Source: Tricholoma matsutake
Taxonomy: Eukaryota > Basidiomycota > Agaricomycetes > Agaricales > Tricholomataceae
Length of the DNA stretch: 64,000 nt
Assembly (NCBI GenBank): GCA_026075535.2
Contig: AP026541.1
Span: forward strand, 3,968,001 to 4,032,000
Direction of reading: 5' to 3'
Shown: positions 24,701-35,243 of the stretch, piece after piece
Layout: each line of letters begins with the position of its first letter
Numbering within the stretch: position 1 is the first letter of the stretch
The notes under the pieces: generated by a model
Databases searched by the model: none
Told to the model about the DNA's origin: nothing
What the model saw: the letters and a program-made list of their open reading frames with translations, nothing else
Translations under genes and position numbers: made by a program

Positions 24701-26074
24701 TTAGGCTTCCAAATAAGGCAATTTCCGGTTCCTGATTACCAAATTGCTCTCAAATGAGAGATTCTACAGTTTCTGGTCATTTTTGAGTAGTTTTTCACTG
24801 TTTTTGAGTATTTCCAGATGGTTATCTAAATTTTACAACAGTCAATGCATGAAACATTTTCAGCACCTGACCTTATTTGTCTGGAAATGTACCTAGCCTT
24901 TGCCCATTAGACCCTCTTTTGTCTGGACATTTTGGCACTGGCAAAGATCTAGCATTTTCGGCAAAAGCCCAAATTTTGTCTGGATTGGGATCTAGCCTTC
25001 ATAGGCATTATCTGGGGTCCTCCTACAGCTCCCTGCATGGTCAATGGACAGTGCTCTAAAGGTTTTCCCAAGCCCTTCAGGGATCACACAACTATTTCTG
25101 AGGATGCATATGCTGCCACCAGGCATTGGGACACTGGACAGACTCATCAGGTTCAGGGAAAGCAGGTCGACAATCGCTCGGTCATCACTTATTCACCCTA
25201 CATCCTCTGGAAGTACCGTTGTCACATCAACATCGTCAACATGCGATTGAACACAGATGATCTTCAAGAGCGAGAGTTTGCAAAGTGGCAGCTGGAGGTT
25301 GGAAAGGGTGGTCACACAGATGATGGTGCCAACATCGAGCTTCCTGATCATTTCAAATGTCCTGAAAACACTCTGGCTTCCCTCATTGACACCATCTATC
25401 CTGGCATCTATGATCATGTTCAACATCCCGATCAATACTTCTCACAGCGCATCGTCCTGGCAAGCAAAAATGATAATGTCGACGAGTTGAACCATTACAT
25501 TCTTCAGAGGTTCCCTGGAGAGGAGCAAGTTTTCCACAGTGCAGACTCTGTTGCAAACAATGAAAATGGAGAACTTCTCTATCCACCAGAATACCTCAAC
25601 TCAATCAACTGCTCAGGTCTACCTTTGGCACACTTGGCACTAAAGGTCGGATGCCCTGTGATGGTTCTTCGGAACCTGAACATTTCTGGAGGGGTCTGCA
25701 ATGGTTCTCGAGGCATTTTGACTCGCATTCAGAATAGAGTGTTGGAGGTTCGGTTGATTACTGGAGATCATGCTGGAGATAAGGTGTTTGTTCCACGGAT
25801 GCGACTGCAGCCAATTGAGGGACAACTTCCTTTCACACTGTCTCGACTCCAGTTTCCAGTTTGACTATGCTTTTCAATGTCGATCAACAAATCCCAAGGG
25901 CAGTCAGTGCAGCATGTGGGATTAGATTTCAGGAGTCCAGTGTTCACACATGGGCAGTTCTATGTGGCAATATCACGGGTAAGGTCTGTGCACACCATCA
26001 AGGCAATATGGCCAAGTGACAGTGAAAGTGCAAAAACAAAAAATATTGTTTATAATGAAGTACTATTAGATTAA
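21724..26074 (+). pseudogene. Helitron B Rep-helicase relic
   Basis: Paralogue of the copy A gene. It keeps the Pro/Gly-Arg-rich N-terminal exons (AQQLAALPPLL, GRGRERERGRGR), the cysteine block (CPNCHALHWM, MCCLSGKIVLPPLHP), the HUH motif GLPHMHCIIFL (about 24415) and the helicase end MSINKSQGQS (about 25877). After the sequence equivalent to copy A position 18620 it jumps to the equivalent of 20155, so Walker A and B and the Rep tyrosine region are gone. The joint is in frame and lies at a short shared ATCAACAT. Other breaks: a frameshift in the N-terminal part, TAG at 23482, a small deletion near 24160 and TGA at 25862. Confidence 0.85.
24587..25021. mobile_element. 435-bp MITE in Helitron B (hAT-like, 8-bp TSD)
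   Basis: Termini are inverted: AGGACCCCGGATAATGCCT on the left and AGGACCCCAGATAATGCCT on the right in reverse complement, with further matching GCTAGATCC inside. The target duplication is CCTACAGC at 24579-24586 and 25022-25029. Helitron A has the empty site near 18408. Eight-base duplications point to the hAT group. No protein is encoded; the inside repeats TTTGTCTGGA-like words. Confidence 0.87.
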
Positions 26075-26133
26075 TGTATATAGAAAATGTACATATTAAC
26101 ACAAAATACTATTAATATATATAAAAACTTAAC

Positions 26134-26161
26134 GCGTGCCGGAGGCACATTCCTAAACTTG
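26134..26161 (+). other. Helitron B 3' terminal hairpin and end
   Basis: A perfect stem GTGCC-GGA-GGCAC followed by ATTCCTAAACTTG. This is the best preserved terminus of the three and gives the consensus for the family. Confidence 0.7.
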
Positions 26162-26550
26162 TAATATAATAAAGTCATGTTGGTCAGCTGACCCCGAGAA
26201 AGCTTTAATGTTACATAAAATTTGACTAAGCAGACCGTGCTGTTTTACACTGGCAAAACCCATGTCAGATCAAAATATTAGTCAGCATGGGGCAGGGAGG
26301 GAGAAGATGAGAGTGAAAAGGAGAGTGGGGGGGGGTGAGAGTGAGGAGGAGGTGAGGAGGGAAAGGAGAAAGAGGGAAGGAGGAGGTAAGGAATGGGGAT
26401 GGGGAGAAGGGGGAGGGAAGGGGGGAGTGGGGGGGAGAGAGGGATGGGGAGATGGGGAGAGTGGGAGGGGAGGGAGTGGGAGTGGGAGGGCATGGGGAAG
26501 AGTGGGGAGGGAATGGGGGAGTGGGGAGGGAAGGAGAGTGGGGAGGGAAT

Positions 26551-26880
26551 GGGGGAGGGGGGATAGGGAAGGGGGGAGGGGGGATAGGGAAGGGGGGAGG
26601 GGGGATAGGGAAGGGGGGAGGGGGGATAGGGAAGGGGGGAGGGGGGATAGGGAAGGGGGGAGGGGGGATAGGGAAGGGGGGAGGGGGGATAGGGAAGGGG
26701 GGAGGGGGGATAGGGAAGGGGGGAGGGGGGATAGGGAAGGGGGGAGGGGGGATAGGGAAGGGGGGAGGGGGGATAGGGAAGGGGGGAGGGGGGATAGGGA
26801 AGGGGGGAGGGGGGATAGGGAAGGGGGGAGGGGGGATAGGGAAGGGGGGAGGGGAGGGGGCATAGGGAAGGGGGGAGGAG
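26551..26880. repeat. G-rich minisatellite, 21-bp unit, about 14 copies
   Basis: Tandem copies of GATAGGGAAGGGGGGAGGGG plus one G, nearly without variation, flanked from 26290 on by irregular GGGGAGAGGG sequence. Every unit has several runs of three or more G on the plus strand, so the array can form G-quadruplexes. The long open frames through it (GIGKGGG or GDREGGR repeats on plus, SLSPLPP on minus) are by-products of a 21-bp period and not genes. Confidence 0.9.
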
Positions 26881-27009
26881 GAAGGAGAGGTAGGATGGGG
26901 AAGAAATGCTTTATCTTTTCTTCAGGCCTAATATGCTTTTTCTGCTTCTTCTGAGTACCCCCTCCAGTGCTGCCTGCAAGAATGAGCATGACCAGTATCA
27001 GCTTGACAG

Positions 27010-28141
27010 TCCTCAGTGCCACTGCACTCCTCACTATATTTGTGTTCAGTGAATGGTGCCCAGCCTCAGCCCTTGGCTTTTATTTCTGCCAATGTCTCTG
27101 CTGCTCAAAATAAAGATCTATTTACTCCAAACAGTCAACATCCTCCTTTTCCTCCTGGGAAGGGCCCTGTGTATAACCATCTTCCACCTGCTCTTGCACA
27201 ACAGCTGGCTGCACTCCCTCCATTCCAAACAGCCAATTGGTCATGGTCATGGTCGTGGCCATGGTCATGCAGTTCCTGTTGTGCCACAACAACTGCAACC
27301 ACAGCCTCTTCCATAACAGCTTGGCGATCATGGTTATGGTTGTGGTCATGATGCTCCTGTAGAGTCACACTACCAACAACCTCTTCAGTTGGCGTTTGCC
27401 ATGCAGATCAACCTCCTGTACCTCCTGTGAGTAAAATTGTCCTGACACATGTATAGATTCATACCCTCATAGCATCTTTTTAGATGCAAAATATGGAGCA
27501 TGCAGCTCCAGTTCCACCTGCTCCATCTCTGCCTATTGCATGCCAACCTTTCAATCCCAACTGGCCAGTGCATAACATGAGTTGCATGAATGTTCAGTGC
27601 CCTTTCTGTGCTGCACTGCATTGGATGGCTTCACTAGCTCATCCAATGCTTGCCCCAAATTTGGCATGTGCTGCTGTAGCAGAAAGATCAACTTACCTCA
27701 CCTGTGTAATCTTCCTCATGAGCTATCACAACTTTTGGCCAGTCAGGATTATATCAGCAAAGAATTCTGCAAGCATATTCAAAAATACAACAATGCTCTT
27801 GCAATGACTTCCATTGGCTGAAGTACAGTCAAGGAGGTCAATGATGGTGATGGCCCTTATGTCTTCAACCTACATGGGGAGCTTACTCATAAAGCAGGTT
27901 CTCTTAGGATGAAAACCCTGTGTATGCTCAGCTCTACATCTATGATCCTAAGCTCTTCACTATCATAAAAACCATCCAGAAAATACCCATCTGAAATGAG
28001 AAACTGTAGTGACACTTCAGGATATGCTTCACAACCACCATCCTGGGGTTGCATTATACAAGTGGAAGCCTATGAGCTTACATGAAGGTTGCCACCAGCT
28101 CAACAGTACAGAATCGTTCTTTGCTTTGATCAAAGATGGGT
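27010..28141 (+). pseudogene. Helitron C Rep-helicase N-terminal relic
   Basis: Frames can be matched to copies A and B: NHLPPALAQQLAALPP (about 27175), a histidine/glycine variant of the GR-rich tract (HGHGRGHGHAVP, about 27245), then QPFNPNWPVHNMSCMNVQCP (about 27547) and the cysteine block, and HIQKYNNALAMTSIG (about 27775) ending in TGA. Further on only short pieces remain (YVFNLHGELTHKAG, AQLYIYD). It stops where a dispersed repeat begins. No HUH or helicase part is present. Confidence 0.7.
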
Positions 28142-28830
28142 AGATGTAAGTCTGGCCCCACAGACTTATGACCTTAACACACATACAGGCTGCCAACACA
28201 ACACACATTCCAGCTGCCAACACAACCATACATGGTGCTGACACATATCCCAGCCACCAAGACAAACATGGTGCTGGGCCAGCACAGCCACTGGCACTGA
28301 AACAACTCAAACCAACACCAGACATACCAAGGTCTGTGTTATGATGAATTATGGTCATTACAGATCCTAACATCCTATGGGACCAGCACAGCCACCACTG
28401 GCACTGGCTGCCAGAACCAACACACTGGCAACACATGCACCTTATCACCTACCTATAATCACCCATCTGTGCTGACATTTACACCACTGATGTGATGTGG
28501 TGCCTTTCTATTATGTGACTATGCTCAAGGTGGCCTTCCTAAATCACACACTATGTATGATGTGGCCCTCCTAAATCACTATGTTTCATGTGGCCTTCCT
28601 AAATCACATGCCATGCCTGATGCAGCCTTTTACCTACACAGCTGATCTTTCTTATAAATCACTCATTTTTTATTCCCTAATCTTTGCTCCCACTTCTGTG
28701 CAACAAAGGTATAGTAATCTATTATTCCTTTATTTTTAGTAGCTTATGGTTCCCACTTCCATGCAATGAAGATAATTTGATCCTGTCACTACTGTCCACC
28801 CTAAGTTTAGTGTAGGCTGCCAAACCAGGA
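28142..28830 (+). repeat. Dispersed ~690-bp repeat, copy 1
   Basis: Begins GTAAGTCTGGCCCCACAGAC and ends near AGTGTAGGCTGCCAAAC. A related copy lies at 53832-54515 with the same order of internal words (ACCAACACCAGAYATACCAA, TTGATCCTGTC, TACTTCCATGCAATGAAG). Both copies sit inside other transposon genes. No frame or clear terminal repeat was found, so the class is unknown. Confidence 0.7.
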
Positions 28831-28914
28831 ATCTTTCCAGTAGGTATAATGTGTTATAATATGTATACGAAGTATAATGTAGTACAATATATAAATACCT
28901 CTAATATAAATACC

Positions 28915-28945
28915 CCGTGTGCCGAAGGCACATTCAAAAAGCTTG
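28915..28945 (+). other. Helitron C 3' terminal hairpin and end
   Basis: GTGTGCC-GAA-GGCACATTC followed by AAAAAGCTTG, matching the ends of A and B apart from the last spacer. Confidence 0.6.
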
Positions 28946-29429
28946 TGATACACAAAATGCGCTCGGGAATTTATGTAAGGGATCAACGTTTGATGGCAAT
29001 TTAATGGGGAAGGACATAGTTAAACTTACTCAACATCCTGTCGCGTCAACGTCGAACCACAAACGCACAAGCGTATCAAATCTGCATCTATAGCCAGACC
29101 GATTGAATGTAAACTGTAACAAAAAAAGATATATCTAACAAACAGCACGTACAACTTCTACGAATGTAACTTTGACAAATATGGATAGATATATAGATGG
29201 ATTGGGGGTAAAATAACAACAACAATAACGAGAACGAGAACGAGGAAAACATGTTACATACAACATCACCAAGAATAAGATACAATCTAGCGTTGAGAAA
29301 AAGGAAAAGAAAAAGAGAAAAGAGGAGCCGAACGATACGTGTGCAGCCCATGGGGATCTCTCGTTCATGTCTTCCAAGTTCGGCGCTGGTTCAGAAAACC
29401 AAGCGTGGCGCGTAAAGCCAAGGCAAAAC

Positions 29430-31626
29430 TCAAACGACCTCCCTCCGCGCAATACTATCAATCCCATCTTGATCAACAAGCCACCCATCCTCCTCCTCCT
29501 CCTCCTTCTCCAGCTCCTCCATCTCCATCTCCATCTCCGTCTCCTCGTCGTGGCAGAAATCGTACTCTCCGTCCGTTTCTTCAGGTTTAGCTATATCGTG
29601 CTCGTTCTCCTCTCCCTCCTCTTCGTCTTTATATTCCCCGCCACCACCCGTCCACTCATCACTCCAAAGCTCACCCACCCTCGCACGTTTCTTCGGATCC
29701 CGCACAAGCAACCTCCCCACCATCCTCCTTGCACCCTCACTCTCCACCAGCCTCCTCCCAATCAACTCCCCTCCCTCTCCCTCTCCCTCTTCTTGTACCT
29801 GTCCCACTCCCTCCCCAATCACACTCAACTCAGGCCAGTCATACTCCCCCTTCGCAATACGCATCAACCACTGCCTCCTCCCCACCGCCCCTCCCGCACT
29901 ACTCTCCGCCCCTTCCCCCTTAATCACCGCCCCTGCTCCCTCCACACCCTCCCCAAAAGGCAACCGCCTCGCCACAAGGGCATACAACACAACCCCACAC
30001 GCCCACGCGTCCGTCTCTCTCGCATCATACACCCCCTTGCCCCCATGCCCCCTCGCTCCACCCATCACAAGTTCCGGCGCAGCATACGCCTCGCTCCCGC
30101 ACCGCGTCGACAGCAGAGGGCCTTCATACTCCTCTTCCTCCTCTTCCTCCTCTTCTCTATCCCCATCTCCGTCTTTAAACGCATCCAGTTCCTCGACAGA
30201 AGACTCTGACTCACTCCCACGACGCCGCCCCATTTGCTTCCTTGCTTCCCTATCCCGGCGTTTCTCCTCCTCGGTCCGGATATCGACAAACCGCGATAGT
30301 CCGAAATCGGTCAGCTTTATTAGCGGGGCTGGGGAAGGGGGGAGGTCTTCGAGTGTCGGTGCTCGGGGAGGGGAAGGAGTGGGAGTGGTATCGGAATTAG
30401 GAGTACTGGGTTCAGCAGAATCTGGGGGTTGGGCGAGGGCGGCGAATATCGGGGTAGTTAGTAGGATATCTGCGGTTCGGAGGGATGAGCACGTGGAAAA
30501 TATATGTAAAGAGGTAGCGTACTCTCGAGCTTGACGTCTCGATGCACGAGACCGACACCGTGCATCCATTCGACGGCGCGGCATATTTCGGACCAGATGC
30601 GGCGAAGGACGCTTTCGCGGAGGTGGGACCATGCAGAGTCAGAGTTGACGAGGGCGAGGAGGTCGCCACCTGGGACGTAAGGGAGGACAAGGACGTGGTG
30701 GGTTGGTGTGGAGAGGTGAGTGAGGAGGGGGGTTATGTTAGGGTGGGATATGTGCTAGATAAGGTGTGAGTTGGTGGGGTACGGGAAGAGAAAAGAACGC
30801 TGGCCCTGTTTGACAAGGATCCAGGGCGAGGCACGAGGTGGGTTCCGAACAGTAGAGAAGGAAGACTCACTCTCAGCACCTCGACTTCCCTAACGAATGC
30901 TACCCTGGTGCGCTCCTTTTCTCTCTCCCTTTCTTCTCTGTGTTCTTCATCGCCACCGACACTAGCGCCACCGCGCAAAGTCATCTTGACAGCGACGAGA
31001 CGAACTTTTGCACTTCTGCCCCTGATGCTACCATTCCTGCTTAATCCGCCCTGATGAGGCTCCTCGATGGAGATTGATAGTGATACATTACGATTGCGAG
31101 AGAGCGAAGAAGAAGTGGAGGAGGCGGAGGAAGCGGATGAAGAGCGGGATAAGCTTAAGGGGAGGTCTACGGGCACAGCGACGGCACGATCGCGATCGCG
31201 ATTTGATATAAGAGGACGGGTGCCATTCGTGTGGTCGAGAAAGTCGAGTTTTTCACCGCGGATAGAGATGGGTCTAGTGCCTGATACACGCTTTCGTAAA
31301 GCATTCAAGGAGCCAGCTCTGGAGAGCGACAAGGATACCGGGGGTACTTTAAGATTTTGACTTGAAGGAGAAGAAGATAAAGATGCTTGCTTGCGCAGAT
31401 CACGAAGACTGCGACGAGAACGAAGTGCTATTGGAACAGGAGAGGTATCATGAGCAAGCCATACACTTGAAAAAGAGCCATGACCGAGAGGATTGAGGAG
31501 ACGAAGAGTAGTAGAAGAGGATTGTTGAGGGGGAGGAGCAGAGATGAGGTAGCCTGGATGAGGATTGAGTTGAGTAAACCAGAGTTGAGAAGATTCTATA
31601 CGAGGAGTGGGTGTGTTGTCCGACAT
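29430..31626 (-). CDS. Serine/threonine protein kinase with long N-lobe insert
   Basis: About 675 residues in three exons: 30871-31626, 30523-30754 and 29430-30469. Motifs: glycine loop PLGHGSFSSVWLAHD at residues 46-60, VAVK lysine at 211-214, HRDVKLENILL across the second intron, TDFGLSRF (DFG), CGSEAYAAPELV (APE), DAWACGVVLYALVARRLPF and the closing LLVRDPKKRARVGELWSDEW. Between the glycine loop and VAVK lies a roughly 150-residue serine/arginine-rich insert, and a Glu-rich insert sits in the activation segment. The tail is strongly acidic. The HRDVKLEN form fits CAMK/AGC-like Ser/Thr kinases; I cannot name the orthologue. Open frame and splice sites are intact. It follows Helitron C and its promoter side carries 80-bp repeats. 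Confidence 0.88.
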
Positions 31627-31674
31627 GACAGCAATGAATCACAACACTTGAAAACATTTGCTCTTCTTGCACTG

Positions 31675-32000
31675 TAATGTCCAAGCTGTTTCGCGTTCAC
31701 CGTATCGAAGCTTATCACTCTTCGTAACTGGATAGGCATTATCGTACTGCTGCCTACACGTAATGTCCAGCAGTTTCTATCTGATAAAGCTTATCACTCT
31801 TCGTAACTGGGATATGCATTATCGTACTGCGGCCTACACGTAATGTCCAGCAGTTTCTATCTGATAAAGCTTATCACTCTTCGTAACTGGGATATGCATT
31901 GTCGTACTGCTGCCTACACGTAATGTCCGGCAGTTTCATGTTCACCGTATCAAAGCTTATCACTCTTCGTAACTGGGATATGCATTGTCGTACTGCTGCC
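31675..32000. repeat. Four tandem ~80-bp repeats upstream of the kinase
   Basis: Units start at 31675 (86 bp), 31761, 31841 and 31921 (80 bp each), each with TAATGTCC, AAGCTTATCACTCTTCGTAA, ATGCATT and CGTACTGC. The second and third units hold TGATAAAGCTTATCA, a near palindrome with two GATA sites facing each other. The array lies about 50 bp upstream of the kinase ATG and about 245 bp beyond the stop of the small secreted protein. A regulatory role is a guess. Confidence 0.9.
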
Positions 32001-32244
32001 AACAAGGAGATGCACCAGGCTACTCCAGAACACTCTTGTATCTCTGCAATCCCATGTCCGTCCATCTCACAGATCTTCCTTCGTATTTTCCTCTTCTCGC
32101 ATTTCCATCTCCCAGCCCTTGTCTCGAACATTTCACGCCAAGTTTTATAACTCGTCTCTGGCCTGCATTCCACAGGCTGCAATAACTTCACGTCAGCGAC
32201 GTCTCCGGATCATGACAATAGACGTACAGAATCGCGCCCCGTCC

Positions 32245-32472
32245 TCAGTGGCCTGCAGAGGTCAGTCTACCGACCCCACGTCTCTGGAAAACACCCAAAA
32301 CCGTAGCCGCGACTTCTCTAGGAACGAGGGAGCTTGCGCTTTCAAGCTGGCTGGCTGCTCGTTTGAACATGTCTTCCGAACGATGATGAACGGGAGCTGC
32401 CATGACTGAATCCGGGGCTATGAGAAGGGCAAAGAGAACGAGAACGATGATCGCAAGTTGAGCACGAGACAT
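32245..32472 (-). CDS. Small secreted protein
   Basis: A 75-residue frame with a clear signal peptide: MSRAQLAIIVLVLFALLIAP followed by DSVMA, with likely cleavage after about residue 25. The mature part is short and contains DMFKR, a dibasic Kex2-type site at about residues 36-37, and later QRRG. It could be a processed secreted peptide or a small effector-like protein. No cysteine pairs are seen. A single exon is assumed; an intron near the end (GTGTTTT...CTGCAG) would change only the last residues. The call depends on the signal peptide, since no family is recognised. Confidence 0.6.
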   Translation of the reverse strand: MSRAQLAIIVLVLFALLIAPDSVMAAPVHHRSEDMFKRAASQLESASSLVPREVAATVLGVFQRRGVGRLTSAGH

Positions 32473-34358
32473 TACTTATGTACTAGGTGGGTTTGGAGTA
32501 GAAGGGAATCGCTAGGCTAGCTAGCGATGGGTAGGGTAAAGTCCTGCTTGGAGGATGCGTATCGAATTCCACGTAAATTTATACTATACCTCGTTGTTGA
32601 AACATTTGTCCCTCAAACAAATGTTACACGGGGCAATTGTTGACGAGATCGTTTCCATCAGTGATATCGATTCCAGTGTCAACAATTTAAACCCCGTCTT
32701 CGGTGTCTGGATAGTGTCTGGATTCGCTCTCCCCCATTTCGTTACGGTATCCTTCAGGGGTTTTGGTTACATACTTCGTGTCTACTGAGAGTGTCCGTCG
32801 AAAAGCTCAACTTAATAACAGAGGAGAAGAGGCGTTAACTGAGGATCAGAAGACTGCGACTCGCCATCAAGACACAGTCGCGCAACGTGTCCGGCATTCA
32901 ACGACTAATAATCGCTCGCCTCCTTCAAAGTCAATTGGGTGTCCGTGCAGTGGGAACATGTAGCATCACTTAACGCATCAACGTTTCAACAATAGTTGCT
33001 ATTCCTAATCTCCGTTGCAAATCTCCGTTGCAAACACTGCAACACCAAGGTTACAGTAACACCCCTCACATGTCATTATTGTTATCTAGGGACTCACTGG
33101 AGAGGCCACTCATGATTTTGTGGCCCTAAGGGTAGGGTTGACCTCAAAGCCGCAGCTCTGGCTTTCTTGACATACAGTTGACATACAGGCCAGGCCAAGG
33201 CTGCGGTTTTGTAAAATTTCGTCTCCAGGTCCACTGGTTATACTGCAAAGGGTGAGTGAATATGCAAGTACAAAGAAAATATTTATTAAACGCAAGGGAG
33301 ACCAAAGGGAGACGGAATTAAATGCACGGGTGGGGGATGAGGAACTACTATCCCTGGCGCTGGGTTTGAAAGTGGGTAGGTGTTTGAAAACTCGATATTA
33401 GTCCTTGTTCCCTTGCACTTGGGACCTCGGAATTCTCGGAATAGGAGCTCACAGCACCTATCAGTATGGCTGTAAATTTTCTTTTGAGAAAATCGGCCGA
33501 GTTTTGGTGAAACTACAGGAATGGTAAGCGAAAACTCTACTGATTGTGAGGAAACAGCGTCGGAAATATTTCTATGGACCACGATCTATGAAATTCTTTG
33601 ATATCCATGATCCTTATATAGAATAAAAGCGCTGTACCAAATTTTATAGGTAGGGACAGGCTCTATCCTGTTCGACGGAGAATTTGAAACTGGCGTGACA
33701 ATTCTAGTGAGCGTCGCGTCCGAGTCGGCTCCTTGTACTAACTAGTAGATGCCGAGCGGGAACTGAATCGGCTGGCCTGGGATCGTGACTAATGTGACTG
33801 ATTTATTTTCAAACACCCACCTTTTGAGTCTCTCGACGCCGGCAAGGCTCTCTTCACGGTTTATCTAATAATTTTTACATGGATAGATGTAATGGCAGGC
33901 CATTGTGGTGAGAAAGAAGGAAAACCATTGTATTTGGGTAGTGACAAAAGACTTACTATCAGGATCTGAAGCCAGCATGAGCGACATTTGTCAAGCACAT
34001 CAAACACATCAAATGCAAGTGACATGGCAAGCCACCATGGTCCAGCACAGAGTTTCCAGCAGCTGGTAGGATTAGGAGGTGTGGGTGATGCAGTTGATGC
34101 AGCACTGTGGAGGGCAACAGTGGGAAGAAGTTCTTGTCCCAAATTACCCCCAATCAATAATAATGTATTGCCATATTGAAATTATTTTCCCATCACCAAA
34201 AAATTTAATCTATGCAGCGAGGCTCAAGTCCACCAAAAAGCTGTGGCTTAGCAGCTTGGCTTTGGCTTTTCAGAACCCCAAGACAGGCCAAAACCATCAT
34301 GAAGCTGTCTTCATGGCCTCAGGCTGGGCCAAGCATAGCACTACCTAAGGGCACCCAT
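32473..34358. other. No gene recognised
   Basis: Only short frames without known motifs. The interval is of mixed composition. The end at 34354-34358 (CCCAT) is the target site of Gypsy copy 2. Confidence 0.5.
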
Positions 34359-34735
34359 TGTTAGGAAACAGCCCCATTACATAATAAAATTTCATTTTTT
34401 CTTTATTATGTTGAATTATGCTGAATTATGCTACTTACATGCATGAAGCATGAGAATTTTATTTTGCACACATCAATATGTATGCACATGTATGCATGCA
34501 TCAGTAGCAACAATGTACAATATATGTAACATAGTATATAAACTTAAATATATGCCAGTTGTGTTCTCTTAGGTATTTTACTTGTGGTGCAAAACACCTT
34601 TCTCAACCAACTAATCTATTAATAACCCATCATATCAAAACCATCAATTTCCCTATCATGCATGTGAGTCCCACCCCCTTCTTGTAGAGAGAGCCCACAC
34701 AGTCTTAGCTAGCAGATAGTGGATGTCACCCTAAC
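34359..34735 (+). repeat. 5' LTR of Gypsy copy 2
   Basis: TGTTAGGAAACAG to CCTAACA, 377 bp, aligned with 7262-7662 with many C-to-T and G-to-A changes and a short deletion around 34420-34440. The leader GAAGAACACAACTTCCC that follows is shared with copy 1. Confidence 0.9.
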
Positions 34736-34890
34736 AGAAGAACACAACTTCCCTTTCAAGTGTGCCTTCTCTTACTTGTGCATATGTCATTGCTTCATTG
34801 CACCACATCCAATTACTCATCCTTTTGGCATGAGCCAGAAGTAACTGTGCATACATAATCTACCTTTTCTTTCATAAGCCAACACTAGGC

Positions 34891-35243
34891 TGTTGAGAAT
34901 GCTCATTATCACACCGTGAGCATACACGATCATGTGTCTGATGTGTGTATTATTTATAGCTTATCTCTTTGATGTGTTGTTTTGTAAGTCCCTTTGTGCT
35001 GTTTATTCCTTTGATTCTTTGTGTAGCTGGCCTCACATATATATAGAGTAGACAGTCAACTGTTCACCTCAGTCACTTATACAGAGACTGAGGTGAGTGC
35101 ATTTGTTATCACTTGATTATGGATTATTACTTACTGTACCTATAGTTAAACTCTGATTATGCCAGGTACAGTACTTGTATTATCAAAGTCACTTATACAG
35201 AGACTGAATTAAACTCTGATTACACTAGAATTGATTTTCTGTA
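34891..35243 (+). repeat. 5' LTR of Copia
   Basis: TGTTGAGAATGC to about GATTTTCTGTA. The inside carries a duplicated block (CACTTATACAGAGACTGA and TAAACTCTGATTA occur twice). The right end is judged from the 3' LTR and may be off by a few bases. GGTTATGGGCC just after may be the primer-binding site. Confidence 0.8.

Larger units (their letters stand above)
21108..26161 (+). mobile_element. Helitron B (internally deleted copy)
   Basis: It begins only 3 bp after the end of Helitron A, in the same orientation, and ends with hairpin GTGCCGGAGGCAC and CTTG at 26158-26161. The 5' 600 bp match A from about 14230 (for example CTCTCAGGGCACAG and TTGGAAGTCGCTCCAC). It lacks about 1.5 kb between the HUH region and the helicase C-terminal half, so it cannot move on its own, and it carries a 435-bp MITE at 24587. 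Confidence 0.8.
26165..28945 (+). mobile_element. Helitron C (most decayed copy)
   Basis: The third unit of the row. It starts with TATAATAAAGTCATG right after copy B and ends with hairpin GTGCCGAAGGCAC and CTTG at 28942-28945. It retains only the N-terminal part of the Rep-helicase gene. A G-rich minisatellite fills its 5' region and a dispersed repeat (28142-28830) interrupts the gene. Confidence 0.65.

Noticed and set aside
26262..27034. Long open frames of GIGKGGG or SLSPLPP repeats on both strands
   Set aside because: They exist only because the 21-bp minisatellite has a period divisible by three; no start context or homology.
29367..30209. 280-residue plus-strand frame rich in Leu, Pro and Arg
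   Set aside because: It lies antisense to the well supported kinase exon 3 and has no motif.
31675..32000. CRISPR-like array
   Set aside because: The 80-bp units are adjacent and similar along their whole length, with no spacer and repeat pattern, and the genome is eukaryotic.
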